From: Planctomycetes bacterium GWC2_45_44
Lineage (GTDB): Bacteria; Planctomycetota; Phycisphaerae; Sedimentisphaerales; UBA12454
Assembly: GCA_001824555.1 (NCBI GenBank)
Contig: MHXU01000133.1
Location: 1-41,504, forward strand
DNA: 41,504 bases
Direction of reading: 5' to 3'
Shown one piece after another: positions 9,696 through 21,056 of this stretch. A program made the position numbers and the translations under genes. Under the pieces are notes generated by a model that saw nothing but the letters and a program-made list of their open reading frames with translations, had not been told where the DNA came from and did no database searches. Positions within the stretch are counted from its first letter, which is position 1, and each line of letters starts with the position of its first letter.

Positions 9696-10684
9696 TAATT
9701 TTTGTCGTTATTTTGCAGGTTATTTTGCTTGCCTATATGGCCGGCCAGAGAGAAAATGTCCTGCGCACAGGCAAAACGATATATCTGCGAACAGTGCCGG
9801 TTGACCCACGCGATTTATTTAGAGGCGATTATGTCCGCCTGCAGTATGAAATATCGAATATCGAACGCGAAAAAATGCAGGACGGCCTTAAGTTGCTCTC
9901 TGTTTCTGACAGTCACAAAAACAAAGATAAAAAAGTCTATGCTGTTCTCGAAGTCAACGACGATAATGTCGCAGAAGTTGTGTATGTAACCGATAAAAAA
10001 CCCGAAAAAGGCAAATTGTTTATTCGCGGCAGGGTAGAGCGGTTCGGCAATTTTCTTTTCGTAAGATACGGCATCGAGGCGTATTTTATGCAGCAGGGGG
10101 CGGGCAAAGATTTAGAGAAGCGAAACGTGGACGGCAATCGCGCCTCGCTGGAAATGCAGATTGCGTTAGGCTCTGACGGCACTGCCGTAATTAAAAATCA
10201 TCGTTGGACGCCGATTTCAATAAATCTTACCGATTTGAAGCTCGACGATAATATGCCCCAGAGCGCAAAAATTGTATTGACCAATATCTCTGAAAAACCA
10301 GTTGCTATTGTCGTCCTGCCGAACAATGGTTCGTTGAAAGTTGAACCTGACGAGCCTCGCTGGTGGTGGTCTGGCGGACAGGAACATAAAAACTGGCGAT
10401 GGGTGAATGAAAATGCATCTGCGGCTCTGCCCGAAGACAAAAATGTCCGTATGCTGGATCCGGATTGCAGTTATGAGTTCGCAATAGATTTCAGCGACCC
10501 TTATTGGTTAATATCTGTCAATAATCAAGAGCCGGTTGCTATGAATAAATACAATTTTGCTGCGTGGCTGCAATTTCGGCTCGTCTATCAGCCGCCTTCA
10601 AAGCAGCAGTGCGAAGGTTTGAAAGATGCCGATTTGATATGGCACGGCAAAATCAGCTCGCAGACCATTCCAAATCGGGATTAG
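9680..10684 (+). CDS. GDYXXLXY domain protein
   Basis: YLRTVPVDPRDLFRGDYVRLQYEI contains the GDYxxLxY motif; start overlaps the DUF2157 stop. Confidence 0.85.
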   Translation: MRKLLIIFVVILQVILLAYMAGQRENVLRTGKTIYLRTVPVDPRDLFRGDYVRLQYEISNIEREKMQDGLKLLSVSDSHKNKDKKVYAVLEVNDDNVAEVVYVTDKKPEKGKLFIRGRVERFGNFLFVRYGIEAYFMQQGAGKDLEKRNVDGNRASLEMQIALGSDGTAVIKNHRWTPISINLTDLKLDDNMPQSAKIVLTNISEKPVAIVVLPNNGSLKVEPDEPRWWWSGGQEHKNWRWVNENASAALPEDKNVRMLDPDCSYEFAIDFSDPYWLISVNNQEPVAMNKYNFAAWLQFRLVYQPPSKQQCEGLKDADLIWHGKISSQTIPNRD

Positions 10685-10930
10685 AGTTTGACATTCATTT
10701 TGTCATTCCCACGCAGGCGGGAATCCAGTTTGTAGGGTGGGCTTTAGCCCACGCGGTTTTTTGTCTACATTCGGCTAAAGGCAATCTCTAAAAGCTTGTC
10801 CCCGCGAAAGCGGGGATGTAAAAATCAGAGCCGCGACAGTAATGGAGCGGTCAAAAACAAAGTTTATTATATTTGATGGTCAATTTTTAGAGATGCCCTA
10901 AAGTATTACTTTAAATCAAAAAAATATTGT

Positions 10931-10959
10931 TTGACACTTTTTTTATGGGCTGTTAGTAT
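10931..10959 (+). promoter_or_regulatory. Sigma-70-type promoter for the pfk transcription unit
   Basis: TTGACA (10931-10936), 17-nt spacer, TAGTAT (10954-10959). Confidence 0.65.
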
Positions 10960-10979
10960 TGCGATATAAAGTCAAATTT

Positions 10980-11031
10980 AAAAGGCTGCTTTAGAGCAAA
11001 AACTTTTGCTCATCCACAGAGCGGCCTTTTT
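10980..11031 (+). terminator. Leader intrinsic terminator/attenuator-like hairpin between promoter and pfk
   Basis: AAAGGCTGCT...AGCGGCCTTT outer stem, inner AGCAAAA/TTTTGCT stem, then a T run. Confidence 0.65.
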
Positions 11032-11114
11032 TGTCATTATACCTCTGTGAACTCTGTGTTCTCTGTGGCTTAAAAAACAAACTCTGCGGCTGATAATTAG
11101 GAGATTATAAAATA

Positions 11115-12338
11115 ATGTTGAAAGGCAATGCGATTTTAGGTCAGTCGGGCGGGCCGACTTCGGTAATTAATTCTTCTCTGGCGGGAATAATCACCGCTGC
11201 AAAAAATTTTACCGGCATCAAAAACGTTCTCGGTATGCGATTCGGCATTGAGGGTTTTATGGCCGAGAACATCATCAATCTCGGCGCAGAATCGCAGGCC
11301 ACAATCAAAGGCCTCAAAACAACGCCTTCAAGCTCGCTCGGCTCGTGCAGATATAAACTCAAAGACTGCGACCTGCCCAAAGTCCTCGACACGCTGAAAA
11401 AATACGACATTCGCTATGTATTTCTCACCGGCGGAAACGACACGATGGATACAATCTGCAGGCTCGAAAAATTCGCCGCCCGGAACAAATACGAACTAAT
11501 CGGTATCGGCGTTCCAAAAACCGTTGACAACGACCTGTTCGGCACAGACCACACGCCCGGCTATCCCAGCGCGGCTCGATTTACCGCGCTGTCCGTTATG
11601 CAGGCAGGCGTTCTTGCCCGCGATATGCGAAAGGTTGACCAGTTTGTCGTCTATCAGTCAATCGGCAGAGAAGCCGGCTGGCTGCCCGCCGCAAGCGCAA
11701 TCGCCAAAAAACACTCGTCAGACGCTCCGCATATTCTCTGTCTGCCGGAAAGAGCCTTCAATAAAGAAAAATTCCTCGCCGAAGTCAAAAAAACTTACGA
11801 CAATTTCGGCTTTGTTTCCATCGTCTGCGGCGAAGGAATCGCTTACGCCGACAAAACGCCCGTTTCAGCCTCGCAGACAAAAGACAAATTCAGCAACATC
11901 GAATTCGGCGCGATGGGCGGCACAAGCGCAGCAATGGCTCTCCACAGAATGATAGCTGATGAATTTGGCTTTAGAGGCGAATTTCAGATTACCGAATCGC
12001 TCCCGATGTCCGCCGCAGACCGCGCGGTAAAACTCGACATCGATGAGGCCTTTATGGCCGGCAGTGCGGCGGTAAGACTCGCAGCCGCCGGAAAAACAGG
12101 CCTTATGATTACGCTTGAAAGGCAAAAGGGCAAAGAGTATAAATGTTTCACAGGCTCGGTTGCCCTTACGGAAGTCGCCGTAAAGGCAAAGCCTATGCCT
12201 GATAAATTCATAAGCAAAAATGGCTTTTATGTTACAAACGCTTTTCTCGATTATATAAGGCCGTTAGTCGGCGACTTGCCCGAATATGTAAAATTAGAAG
12301 CGAAAAAATTTAATCTGAAATCGTTAAAAAGTTTTTAA
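11115..12338 (+). CDS. Phosphofructokinase family, probably diphosphate-dependent
   Basis: 407 aa; LTGGNDTMDT and GVPKTVDNDLFGTDHTPGYPSAARF. The Lys in PKTVDND and the Asp in GGNDT fit the PPi-PFK pattern. Confidence 0.85.
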   Translation: MLKGNAILGQSGGPTSVINSSLAGIITAAKNFTGIKNVLGMRFGIEGFMAENIINLGAESQATIKGLKTTPSSSLGSCRYKLKDCDLPKVLDTLKKYDIRYVFLTGGNDTMDTICRLEKFAARNKYELIGIGVPKTVDNDLFGTDHTPGYPSAARFTALSVMQAGVLARDMRKVDQFVVYQSIGREAGWLPAASAIAKKHSSDAPHILCLPERAFNKEKFLAEVKKTYDNFGFVSIVCGEGIAYADKTPVSASQTKDKFSNIEFGAMGGTSAAMALHRMIADEFGFRGEFQITESLPMSAADRAVKLDIDEAFMAGSAAVRLAAAGKTGLMITLERQKGKEYKCFTGSVALTEVAVKAKPMPDKFISKNGFYVTNAFLDYIRPLVGDLPEYVKLEAKKFNLKSLKSF

Positions 12339-12496
12339 TCGCAGATTACACTGATTTCACTGAAAAAGATTTCAGAAATCAGACTTCAGACATCAGATTT
12401 AAGTTGATTTCTGACTTCTGAAGTCTGACATCTATTTTTCTCTGTGTCCTCTGTGTTCTCTGTGGCTATTTTGTTATTTAAACAAAGGATACAAAA

Positions 12497-13504
12497 ATGA
12501 ACGCCGAAAAAAAACAGTTTGCTCTTGTCCGTGAAATGATGCAGACGCCGGGCATTTTGCGGAACTTCAGTCTCAAAAACGCCGACAGCGCGGTCGCCGC
12601 GATAAAGAAAACCAAAAAACTTTTCTTCTCCGGCGAAGGCTCAAGCAGAATCTTCCCCGCTAAAAACGCTATGTACTCCGCCAAAAGGGCGGGTCTGGAC
12701 TTGAATCTCGCCACCGACGGCGGCCTGCAGTCGTGCTGTTATGATTTGAAAGACTATGTTGTCTTCGGCGCATCAAACAGCGGCCAGACAAAAGAAATCA
12801 TTCGGCTGTTCGACAGATTAAAAACGGTAAATCATAAAAACCTGTTCGGCCTGATTGCCAATCCCAAAACAAAACTCGAATCGCTCACTAATCAGTCGTT
12901 TATATTAAGCTGCGGCAAAGAAGATGCCGTCGCCGCCACAAAATCCGTTGCCGAGCAGGCCTTGTTTTATCAGTTCCTGCTTGCCGCCGTGCAGGGAATT
13001 GATTTGAGCAAAAAACTCCCCGCCCTGGCAGATGCCTTTGAAAAGGCTCTGACGATGCCTATTGATAAAAAAATTATCGACAGCATCGCCAAAGCGGGAA
13101 CGATTTATTTCGCCGGCAAAAACGACGGGGTTGCCGAGGAACTCACGCTCAAGACAAACGAAATCACACGTAAAAAGAGCGACTATCTCGAAGGCACTTA
13201 CGCGGTCCACGGCATTGAAGAGGTTATGAATCCCGATGACGTTGTTATTCTGATTGATCCGTTCAAAAGCGAACTTGAAAAAATCAAGCAGACTCTTGCC
13301 GATGGCGTTGGTATGAAAGTTTTCGCCATCTGCGATGAGGATACGATTTTCCCGACTATCAAAGTGCCGGACATTGGCGAATTGCAGAACTATGTTTATC
13401 TCGCCGCAGGCTGGAATATACTCGTAGAGGTTGGCATCGCTCTTGGCATAAATCTTGATAAGCCCGCTCGCGCCCGCAAAGTCGGAAACGAATTTATCGG
13501 CTGA
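12497..13504 (+). CDS. Double SIS-domain sugar isomerase/deaminase-like protein
   Basis: 335 aa; FFSGEGSSRIFPAKNAMY... YVVFGASNSGQTKEIIRLF; second half TIYFAGKNDGVAEELTLKTNEITRKKSDYLEGTYAVHGIEEVM. Confidence 0.8.
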   Translation: MNAEKKQFALVREMMQTPGILRNFSLKNADSAVAAIKKTKKLFFSGEGSSRIFPAKNAMYSAKRAGLDLNLATDGGLQSCCYDLKDYVVFGASNSGQTKEIIRLFDRLKTVNHKNLFGLIANPKTKLESLTNQSFILSCGKEDAVAATKSVAEQALFYQFLLAAVQGIDLSKKLPALADAFEKALTMPIDKKIIDSIAKAGTIYFAGKNDGVAEELTLKTNEITRKKSDYLEGTYAVHGIEEVMNPDDVVILIDPFKSELEKIKQTLADGVGMKVFAICDEDTIFPTIKVPDIGELQNYVYLAAGWNILVEVGIALGINLDKPARARKVGNEFIG

Positions 13505-13513
13505 CGAAAAAAA

Positions 13514-13563
13514 TGTATCCGCCGTCTATCGGGAATTGCTCGCTGGGCGGTGGTTTTTTTTAA
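13514..13563 (+). terminator. Intrinsic terminator after the SIS gene
   Basis: GCC-rich arm (atCCGCCgtc), complementary gGGCGGTgg, then TTTTTTTT. Confidence 0.6.
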
Positions 13564-13565
13564 TC

Positions 13566-13740
13566 TCTACCCCCTATGTCCTCTTCAAAACTTGCTAAAA
13601 TCGTATCAAAACTCCTCAAAAACAACAAAAAATCTGCGAAAATCTGCGAAATCTGCGTCAAAACTTTCAATTTTTTGAAGAAATTTTACAAAATTTGCAA
13701 TTTACTTGCGCATTTAGCCGAAAATCCGCAAGTCCGCCAC
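13566..13740 (+). repeat. Inverted-repeat copy 1 (about 175 bp), mate at 20333-20507
   Basis: Shares aaaaacaacaaaaaatc..gaaaatctgcgaaatctgcgtcaaaactttcaattttttgaagaaattt with the reverse complement of the mate. Confidence 0.85.
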
Positions 13741-13760
13741 AGCTTTAAAGAGGGCGGATT

Positions 13761-13820
13761 ATGCCTTTTCGCTGATAAATAATGCCTTTTTACAGATGAA
13801 TAACGACTTTTTAGTATCGT
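13761..13820 (+). repeat. Three 21-bp-phased imperfect repeats just upstream of rRNA promoter P1
   Basis: atgccttttcgctgataaata / atgcctttttacagatgaata / acgactttttagtatcgttg. Confidence 0.55.
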
Positions 13821-13832
13821 TGTTTTTTTTGC

Positions 13833-13860
13833 TTGACACTTTCCAAAATATCTTTAGACT
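13833..13860 (+). promoter_or_regulatory. Candidate rRNA promoter P1
   Basis: TTGACA, 16-nt spacer, TAGACT. Confidence 0.55.
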
Positions 13861-13965
13861 TGCTGAACTACGGACGAGCTAATGTGTTCGGAACGTATTT
13901 AACAGGGTGTGGAAGGAAATTGGAGTAAAATTGCAAGAAATTTTTAAAATTCTTGTTTTTTGTAC

Positions 13966-13994
13966 TTGACGGCGTAAAGCGAAGTAAGTACTAT
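13966..13994 (+). promoter_or_regulatory. Candidate rRNA promoter P2
   Basis: TTGACG, 17-nt spacer, TACTAT. Confidence 0.6.
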
Positions 13995-14045
13995 CTCCCG
14001 TCTATAATAAATGTCGCCGGCAGTAAGAAAAGGCGGCATTTTTGT

Positions 14046-14059
14046 TTGCTCTTTGAAAT
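14046..14059 (+). promoter_or_regulatory. boxA-like rRNA antitermination site in the leader
   Basis: TTGCTCTTTGAAAT resembles boxA TGCTCTTTAA; a second copy lies before 23S. Confidence 0.55.
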
Positions 14060-14142
14060 GGTCAGGATTGATAAGTTGAGCCCGCGGTTATGGCTGAATA
14101 AACTTTCGAGCCTACTGGGTAAGCGGCTTTGTTGTATAACAA

Positions 14143-14217
14143 GGGCTCGTAGCTCAGTTGGTTAGAGCGTGCGCCTGATAAGCGCAAGGTCGGAAGTTCG
14201 AATCTTCCCGGGCCCAG
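14143..14217 (+). tRNA. tRNA-Ile (GAU)
   Basis: Complete cloverleaf: GGGCTCG...CTGATAA anticodon loop...GGAAGTTCGAATCTTCC CGGGCCC A; no encoded CCA. Confidence 0.96.
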
Positions 14218-14269
14218 TTAGGGATTTGAGATTTGAAAGTTCAAATTTGAGATTCTTTAGCGGGTTTTT

Positions 14270-14342
14270 GGGGATGTAGCTCAACTGGGAGAGCGCCGGC
14301 TTTGCAAGCCGGAGGTTGCAGGTTCGATCCCTGTCATCTCCA
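14270..14342 (+). tRNA. tRNA-Ala (UGC)
   Basis: GGGGATGTAGCTCAACTGGGAGAGC GCCGG CTTTGCA AGCCGG... GCAGGTTCGATCCCTGT CATCTCC A; no encoded CCA. Confidence 0.96.
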
Positions 14343-14385
14343 TTCGAATTGAAGTTGTCCGGCCGGAAGGCTGGTTGCTTATAAT

Positions 14386-14399
14386 ATGTTCTTTGAAAA
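14386..14399 (+). promoter_or_regulatory. boxA-like site between tRNA-Ala and 23S
   Basis: TGTTCTTTGAAAAG, matching the leader copy at 14046. Confidence 0.5.
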
Positions 14400-14540
14400 G
14401 TAAATAGTGTAGTTGTCTCATTATATTAAAAAGGTGTACGTTGTGTTCTCATAACACAACAATTACAGTGACATCTCTAAGTGTCAAATACCTATCTAAA
14501 CTAACTAATTTATCAGACGGTATCAATCTCTGATTGATAT

Positions 14541-17473
<2,933 letters not shown>

Positions 17474-17683
17474 ATATCAATCAATTGTTGATACCAATGG
17501 TAAATTTTTAGTAGTAATTGACGCATTTTAGAATATAATTGCAGCTACACTATATTTTTTAAGTTTAAAACTTAAAATTGAAAATTAAAAACTGTGGAGT
17601 CCGCCGAAGGCGGACGACTTCCATAATTTTGATTTTTAAACTTTGAATTTTAAATTATGAACAGGCCTTGCCTGTTTAACGAG

Positions 17684-17794
17684 TTTCCTGGTGACCTTAC
17701 CGGCAGGGAAACGCCTGATCCCATTCCGAACTCAGAAGCTAAGACTGTCGGGCCGATGGTAGTCCTTCGGGGCGAGAGTAGGTTATTGCCAGGA
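17684..17794 (+). rRNA. rrf: 5S ribosomal RNA
   Basis: TTTCCTGGTGACC...GGAAACGCCTGATCCCATTCCGAACTCAGAAG...GCGAGAGTAGGTTATTGCCAGGA with closing terminal stem. Confidence 0.93.
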
Positions 17795-17800
17795 TTTTTT

Positions 17801-17839
17801 AAGCCCAAAGGGGTTTTCCCCCTTTGGGCTTTCCTTTTG
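17801..17839 (+). terminator. rRNA operon intrinsic terminator
   Basis: AAGCCCAAAGGGGTTTTCCCCCTTTGGGCTTTCCTTTT. Confidence 0.9.
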
Positions 17840-17948
17840 CGCATTTTTTGGTTTGACACGGATTAACACGGGATTTACACTGGTGTCCACGGATGATTCC
17901 CTGATAAACAAGAAGTGAGCTTTCTTTTTATTATGGAGAACAGGTTTT

Positions 17949-18203
17949 ATGCCGACTCTTTTATTGATTATGGGATGGAGATTTTTCTTTTACGCGAACG
18001 AAAAGAATGAGCCGATTCATATCCATTGCCAGAAAGCTGAAAAGGAATGTAAATACTGGCTTGATATAGCTAATTTTGCTCTTGAGGAGGCATACAGCTA
18101 TAATATGAATAGCAAGGATAAGCGGGATGTAAAGAAAATCATTTTTGAGTATTTTGAATTTATCGAGCGTGAATGGAATAAATTTCAAAGAAGGGCGAAG
18201 TGA
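17949..18203 (+). CDS. DUF4160 domain protein
   Basis: 84 aa; MGWRFFFYANEKNEPIHIHCQKAEKECKYWLD; overlaps downstream DUF2442 gene by 4 nt. Confidence 0.8.
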   Translation: MPTLLLIMGWRFFFYANEKNEPIHIHCQKAEKECKYWLDIANFALEEAYSYNMNSKDKRDVKKIIFEYFEFIEREWNKFQRRAK

Positions 18204-18454
18204 TGAAAAAACATCATAAAATCCAAAAAATTACCTTTGCAGAGGGCTGTATGTTGTTAAAGGTTGATGGCAGGGAATATAAATTTCTGCTGGCAAGTAT
18301 TTCTGAAAGGCTTGCCGGGGCATCATCTGTAAAGAGAGAAAAGTATGAAATTACACCATCTGGATACGGGATTCACTGGCCGCTGTTAGATGAGGATTTG
18401 TCGATTGACGGCCTGATAAACGCTAAACACAGGCAGGCACGAAAATCGGGATAG
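18200..18454 (+). CDS. DUF2442 domain protein
   Basis: 84 aa; ITFAEGCMLLKVDGREYKFLL...YEITPSGYGIHWPLLDEDLSIDGLI. Confidence 0.82.
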   Translation: MMKKHHKIQKITFAEGCMLLKVDGREYKFLLASISERLAGASSVKREKYEITPSGYGIHWPLLDEDLSIDGLINAKHRQARKSG

Positions 18455-18567
18455 GTTTTGTGCTGTGTTATGTGGAATTAAAAGGGCGTGATATGAGTAC
18501 TTTAGCGACTGAACCGGTTGCCTTGTAAGGCAATGCAGTGTCTTGTCGTGAACAGGCATTTTGTGGG

Positions 18568-20010
18568 TTAGGCGGATAGGAGTTCTTCGGCGTTTTGTTC
18601 GCAGGGCGAATTGGCGGAATCATCTTCAATATCGTACTGCTTGAGTTTGGCGTAAAGCGTTGCGCGGGTGATGCCGAGGAGGGCGGCGGCTCGACTTTTC
18701 TGACCGTTCGTTTGCGCAAGTGCGCGTTTTATAAGTTCCTTTTCAGCGGCGAGCAGAGAGAAATCTTTCAGCTTATCGCTGGGACTGTCTTTGGCAAACT
18801 CGGCAGGGTCAATCTGCTCGGTCGGGTCGATTATTATGCTGTCCATACCGATTTTCCAGCCCGCTTCGAGCAGGACTGCCCGTTCGACGACATTTTTAAG
18901 TTCCCTGATATTTCCCGGCCAGTTGTATTGCATAAGAGCCTGTATCGCCAGAGGGGTAAAGCCTTTGATTTTTTTGTTTTTTTCGGGATAAATTGTTGTT
19001 GTTGAGAGGAAATACTCGGCAAGCAGCGGAATATCCTGTCTGCGTTTTTCAGAATTCAGCGGGGCAAGTACGATGGGACAAATGTTCAGCCGATAGTAGA
19101 GGTCTGCCCGGAAACGTTTTTCCGCGACTTCAATTTTGAGATTGCGATTGCTTGATGCGATAATCGTTGCATCGCATTTTGTGTCGTTTAGGCCGCCGAC
19201 TTTGCGGAATGTTTTTTCCTGGAGAACACGCAGAAGTTTGGCCTGGAGTTCGAGCGGAATTTCGCTTATTTCATCGAGGAAAAGCGTTCCTTCGCCTGCC
19301 AGTTCGAGAAGTCCGGTTTTTTCCTTATCCGCGCTGGTGAAAGCGCCTTTGACGTGGCCGAACAGTTCGCTTTCGAGAAGGTTAGCGGTGAGAGCGGCAC
19401 AGTTGACTGCGACGAAAGGTTTATTGGGATGGCGAATGCAGTGGACGGCCTTTGCGGCGGATTCCTTGCCTGTGCCTGTTTGGCCTATTATAAGCACCGG
19501 ATTGCAGTTGCTCGTGCCGACAAGCTCGAGCATTTTCAGGGTTTGGCCGATTGATGCGCTTTTGCCGGCGATTGGTATTGAGGCCGCGAAGTCGTTCAGA
19601 AAAAAACCACTGTCGTTGTAATTCGCTGAATGTGTCAGATATGTCCGGGCGTTTAAATTTGCGATGATGTCTGAAAGGCTGGCACGGTTCTCGCCGTCCG
19701 CCAGATAATCGGCTGCTCCAATGTTGAGGTAATCGGTTTCGGAGGCTTTGTTATTGTTTTTTGCTCCGATAATAATGCTCTTTTTGCCAAGCGAGGTGGA
19801 GCTAAAAAATTCTTTAATAGCTGCCGGGCAGAAAATACTTTCAATCAATACAAAGTCAACATCTATGTTGTCGAGGATACTTTTTGCTTCGTTCAAATCA
19901 TCCGCGACAAAAATCTCTGATGCCAATCCCTGTACCGAATTTTGTATTTTCGCGTCTCTGCCTATGAGTAATACTTTTTGCGAGGGCTTTTTATCGGTCG
20001 CTGCTGTCAA
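18568..20010 (-). CDS. Sigma-54-dependent transcriptional activator with degenerate receiver domain (AAA+, Fis-type HTH)
   Basis: [16 protein letters not shown] Walker [57 protein letters not shown]-terminal [24 protein letters not shown]. Confidence 0.93.
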   Translation of the reverse strand: MTAATDKKPSQKVLLIGRDAKIQNSVQGLASEIFVADDLNEAKSILDNIDVDFVLIESIFCPAAIKEFFSSTSLGKKSIIIGAKNNNKASETDYLNIGAADYLADGENRASLSDIIANLNARTYLTHSANYNDSGFFLNDFAASIPIAGKSASIGQTLKMLELVGTSNCNPVLIIGQTGTGKESAAKAVHCIRHPNKPFVAVNCAALTANLLESELFGHVKGAFTSADKEKTGLLELAGEGTLFLDEISEIPLELQAKLLRVLQEKTFRKVGGLNDTKCDATIIASSNRNLKIEVAEKRFRADLYYRLNICPIVLAPLNSEKRRQDIPLLAEYFLSTTTIYPEKNKKIKGFTPLAIQALMQYNWPGNIRELKNVVERAVLLEAGWKIGMDSIIIDPTEQIDPAEFAKDSPSDKLKDFSLLAAEKELIKRALAQTNGQKSRAAALLGITRATLYAKLKQYDIEDDSANSPCEQNAEELLSA

Positions 20011-20098
20011 TAGTTTTCTTTACATTTTTAAAAGAACATTTTGCAGAAAGTAATAAACGTAAATCTATTGTCGGCACAAAGTTTATGATGTCTTTAAT

Positions 20099-20123
20099 TT
20101 ATTATGGGACAGTTCCATAATAA
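20099..20123. promoter_or_regulatory. 9-bp inverted repeat upstream of the sigma-54 activator gene
   Basis: TTATTATGG gacagtt CCATAATAA. Confidence 0.45.
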
Positions 20124-20332
20124 GTTGGTTCGATGGCCTTGAAAGTTATATATTATCGGCAATGTAGCGTTATGGGAACAGAGAGCAGGGAAAGTTTTGA
20201 GTTTAATTGTTATTTTTGGGTCAGCGAATCGGCTTTGCCGGTGTGTTTTAGAATAATTGTGGACACGAAATTCAGGCTGGAAATGAGGTGTAAAACTTGC
20301 GCGCGGCTCGAAAATAAAGGACTTATGGCAAA

Positions 20333-20507
20333 AGCGCAAGTTTTTTTCAGCCAAACGCGCAAGTAAATTGAAAATTTTGCCAAATTTCTTCAAAAAATTG
20401 AAAGTTTTGACGCAGATTTCGCAGATTTTCACGGATTTTTTGTTGTTTTTGAGCAATTTTGAGTGGTTTTTGACAAGTTTTGAAAAGAGGGTATAGTGGG
20501 TAGGGTT
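20333..20507 (-). repeat. Inverted-repeat copy 2, mate of 13566-13740
   Basis: Reverse complement matches copy 1 over roughly 175 bp. Confidence 0.85.
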
Positions 20508-20681
20508 TAGGGGGGGGGGTAGAAAGTAGCCAGTAGGCAGTAGGTGGAATCGGCTACGCCGATGAGATTTTATTTTTTTAGACGCTGATTTCTGGGGTTT
20601 TTCTAATAAAATTACAAATTTTTCGTTTTTATCCAAATTTTTATTGACTTTTGCAGAAGATTGCCTATTATTATTGGTATT

Positions 20682-21053
20682 ATGAAGCAAAAACCTTTAT
20701 CGCCATTGTGTCCGTGCTGTAATTTGCCAATGTTGACGGCTGCGATGTCCTGCCCGGCGTGCCAGATAAAAATTGAAGGTCATTTTCGCCAAACTCCATT
20801 TGACAGACTTTGCCCGGAAGACCTGGAGTTTTTGGAGCAATACCTTTTAGCAGACTTCAGCATAAAAACTCTGGAGCAGAATAGTTCCCTTGGATATGCA
20901 GCGATACGCTCCAGATTAGATAAGTTAATTGCCAGCTACAAAGAATTGGCAAAAATGGATGCACAGAAAAAGACTATTCTAAAAAAATTGTCGGACAATG
21001 AAATCACAGTTTCAGAAGCGAAAGAGATGCTGGAAAAACTTGCAGGAGATTAG
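20682..21053 (+). CDS. DUF2089 domain protein (zinc ribbon + SHOCT-like C-terminus)
   Basis: CPCCNLPMLTAAMSCPACQIKIEGHFRQTPFDRLCPEDLEFLEQYLLADFSIKTLEQNSSLGYAAIRSRLDKLI. ATG at 20682 preferred over the TTG at 20661. Confidence 0.82.
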   Translation: MKQKPLSPLCPCCNLPMLTAAMSCPACQIKIEGHFRQTPFDRLCPEDLEFLEQYLLADFSIKTLEQNSSLGYAAIRSRLDKLIASYKELAKMDAQKKTILKKLSDNEITVSEAKEMLEKLAGD

Positions 21054-21056
21054 TTG

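Noticed and set aside
10690-10910. IS element remnant downstream of the GDYXXLXY gene
   Set aside because: No transposase ORF or terminal inverted repeats; the content is a mosaic of the hairpin words described in findings.
12345-12440. Riboswitch-like structure before the SIS gene
   Set aside because: The region is a palindromic low-complexity word chain (cagacttcagacatcagat...tctgacttctgaagtctgacatc) like other dispersed repeats; no recognisable riboswitch core.
13576-13782. Small gene of 68 aa
   Set aside because: Not called as CDS: it coincides with an inverted repeat also present at 20333-20507, with no ribosome site. Kept as a question in findings because the frame is shared by both copies.
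13505-14142. Hidden or fragmentary 16S rRNA
   Set aside because: Searched by eye for conserved 16S segments (e.g. GTGCCAGCMGCCGCGGTAA, anti-SD CCTCC end); none seen.
20094-20690. 198-aa minus-strand ORF
   Set aside because: Spans the inverted repeat, a poly-G tract and the promoter of the DUF2089 gene; unlikely to be a real protein.
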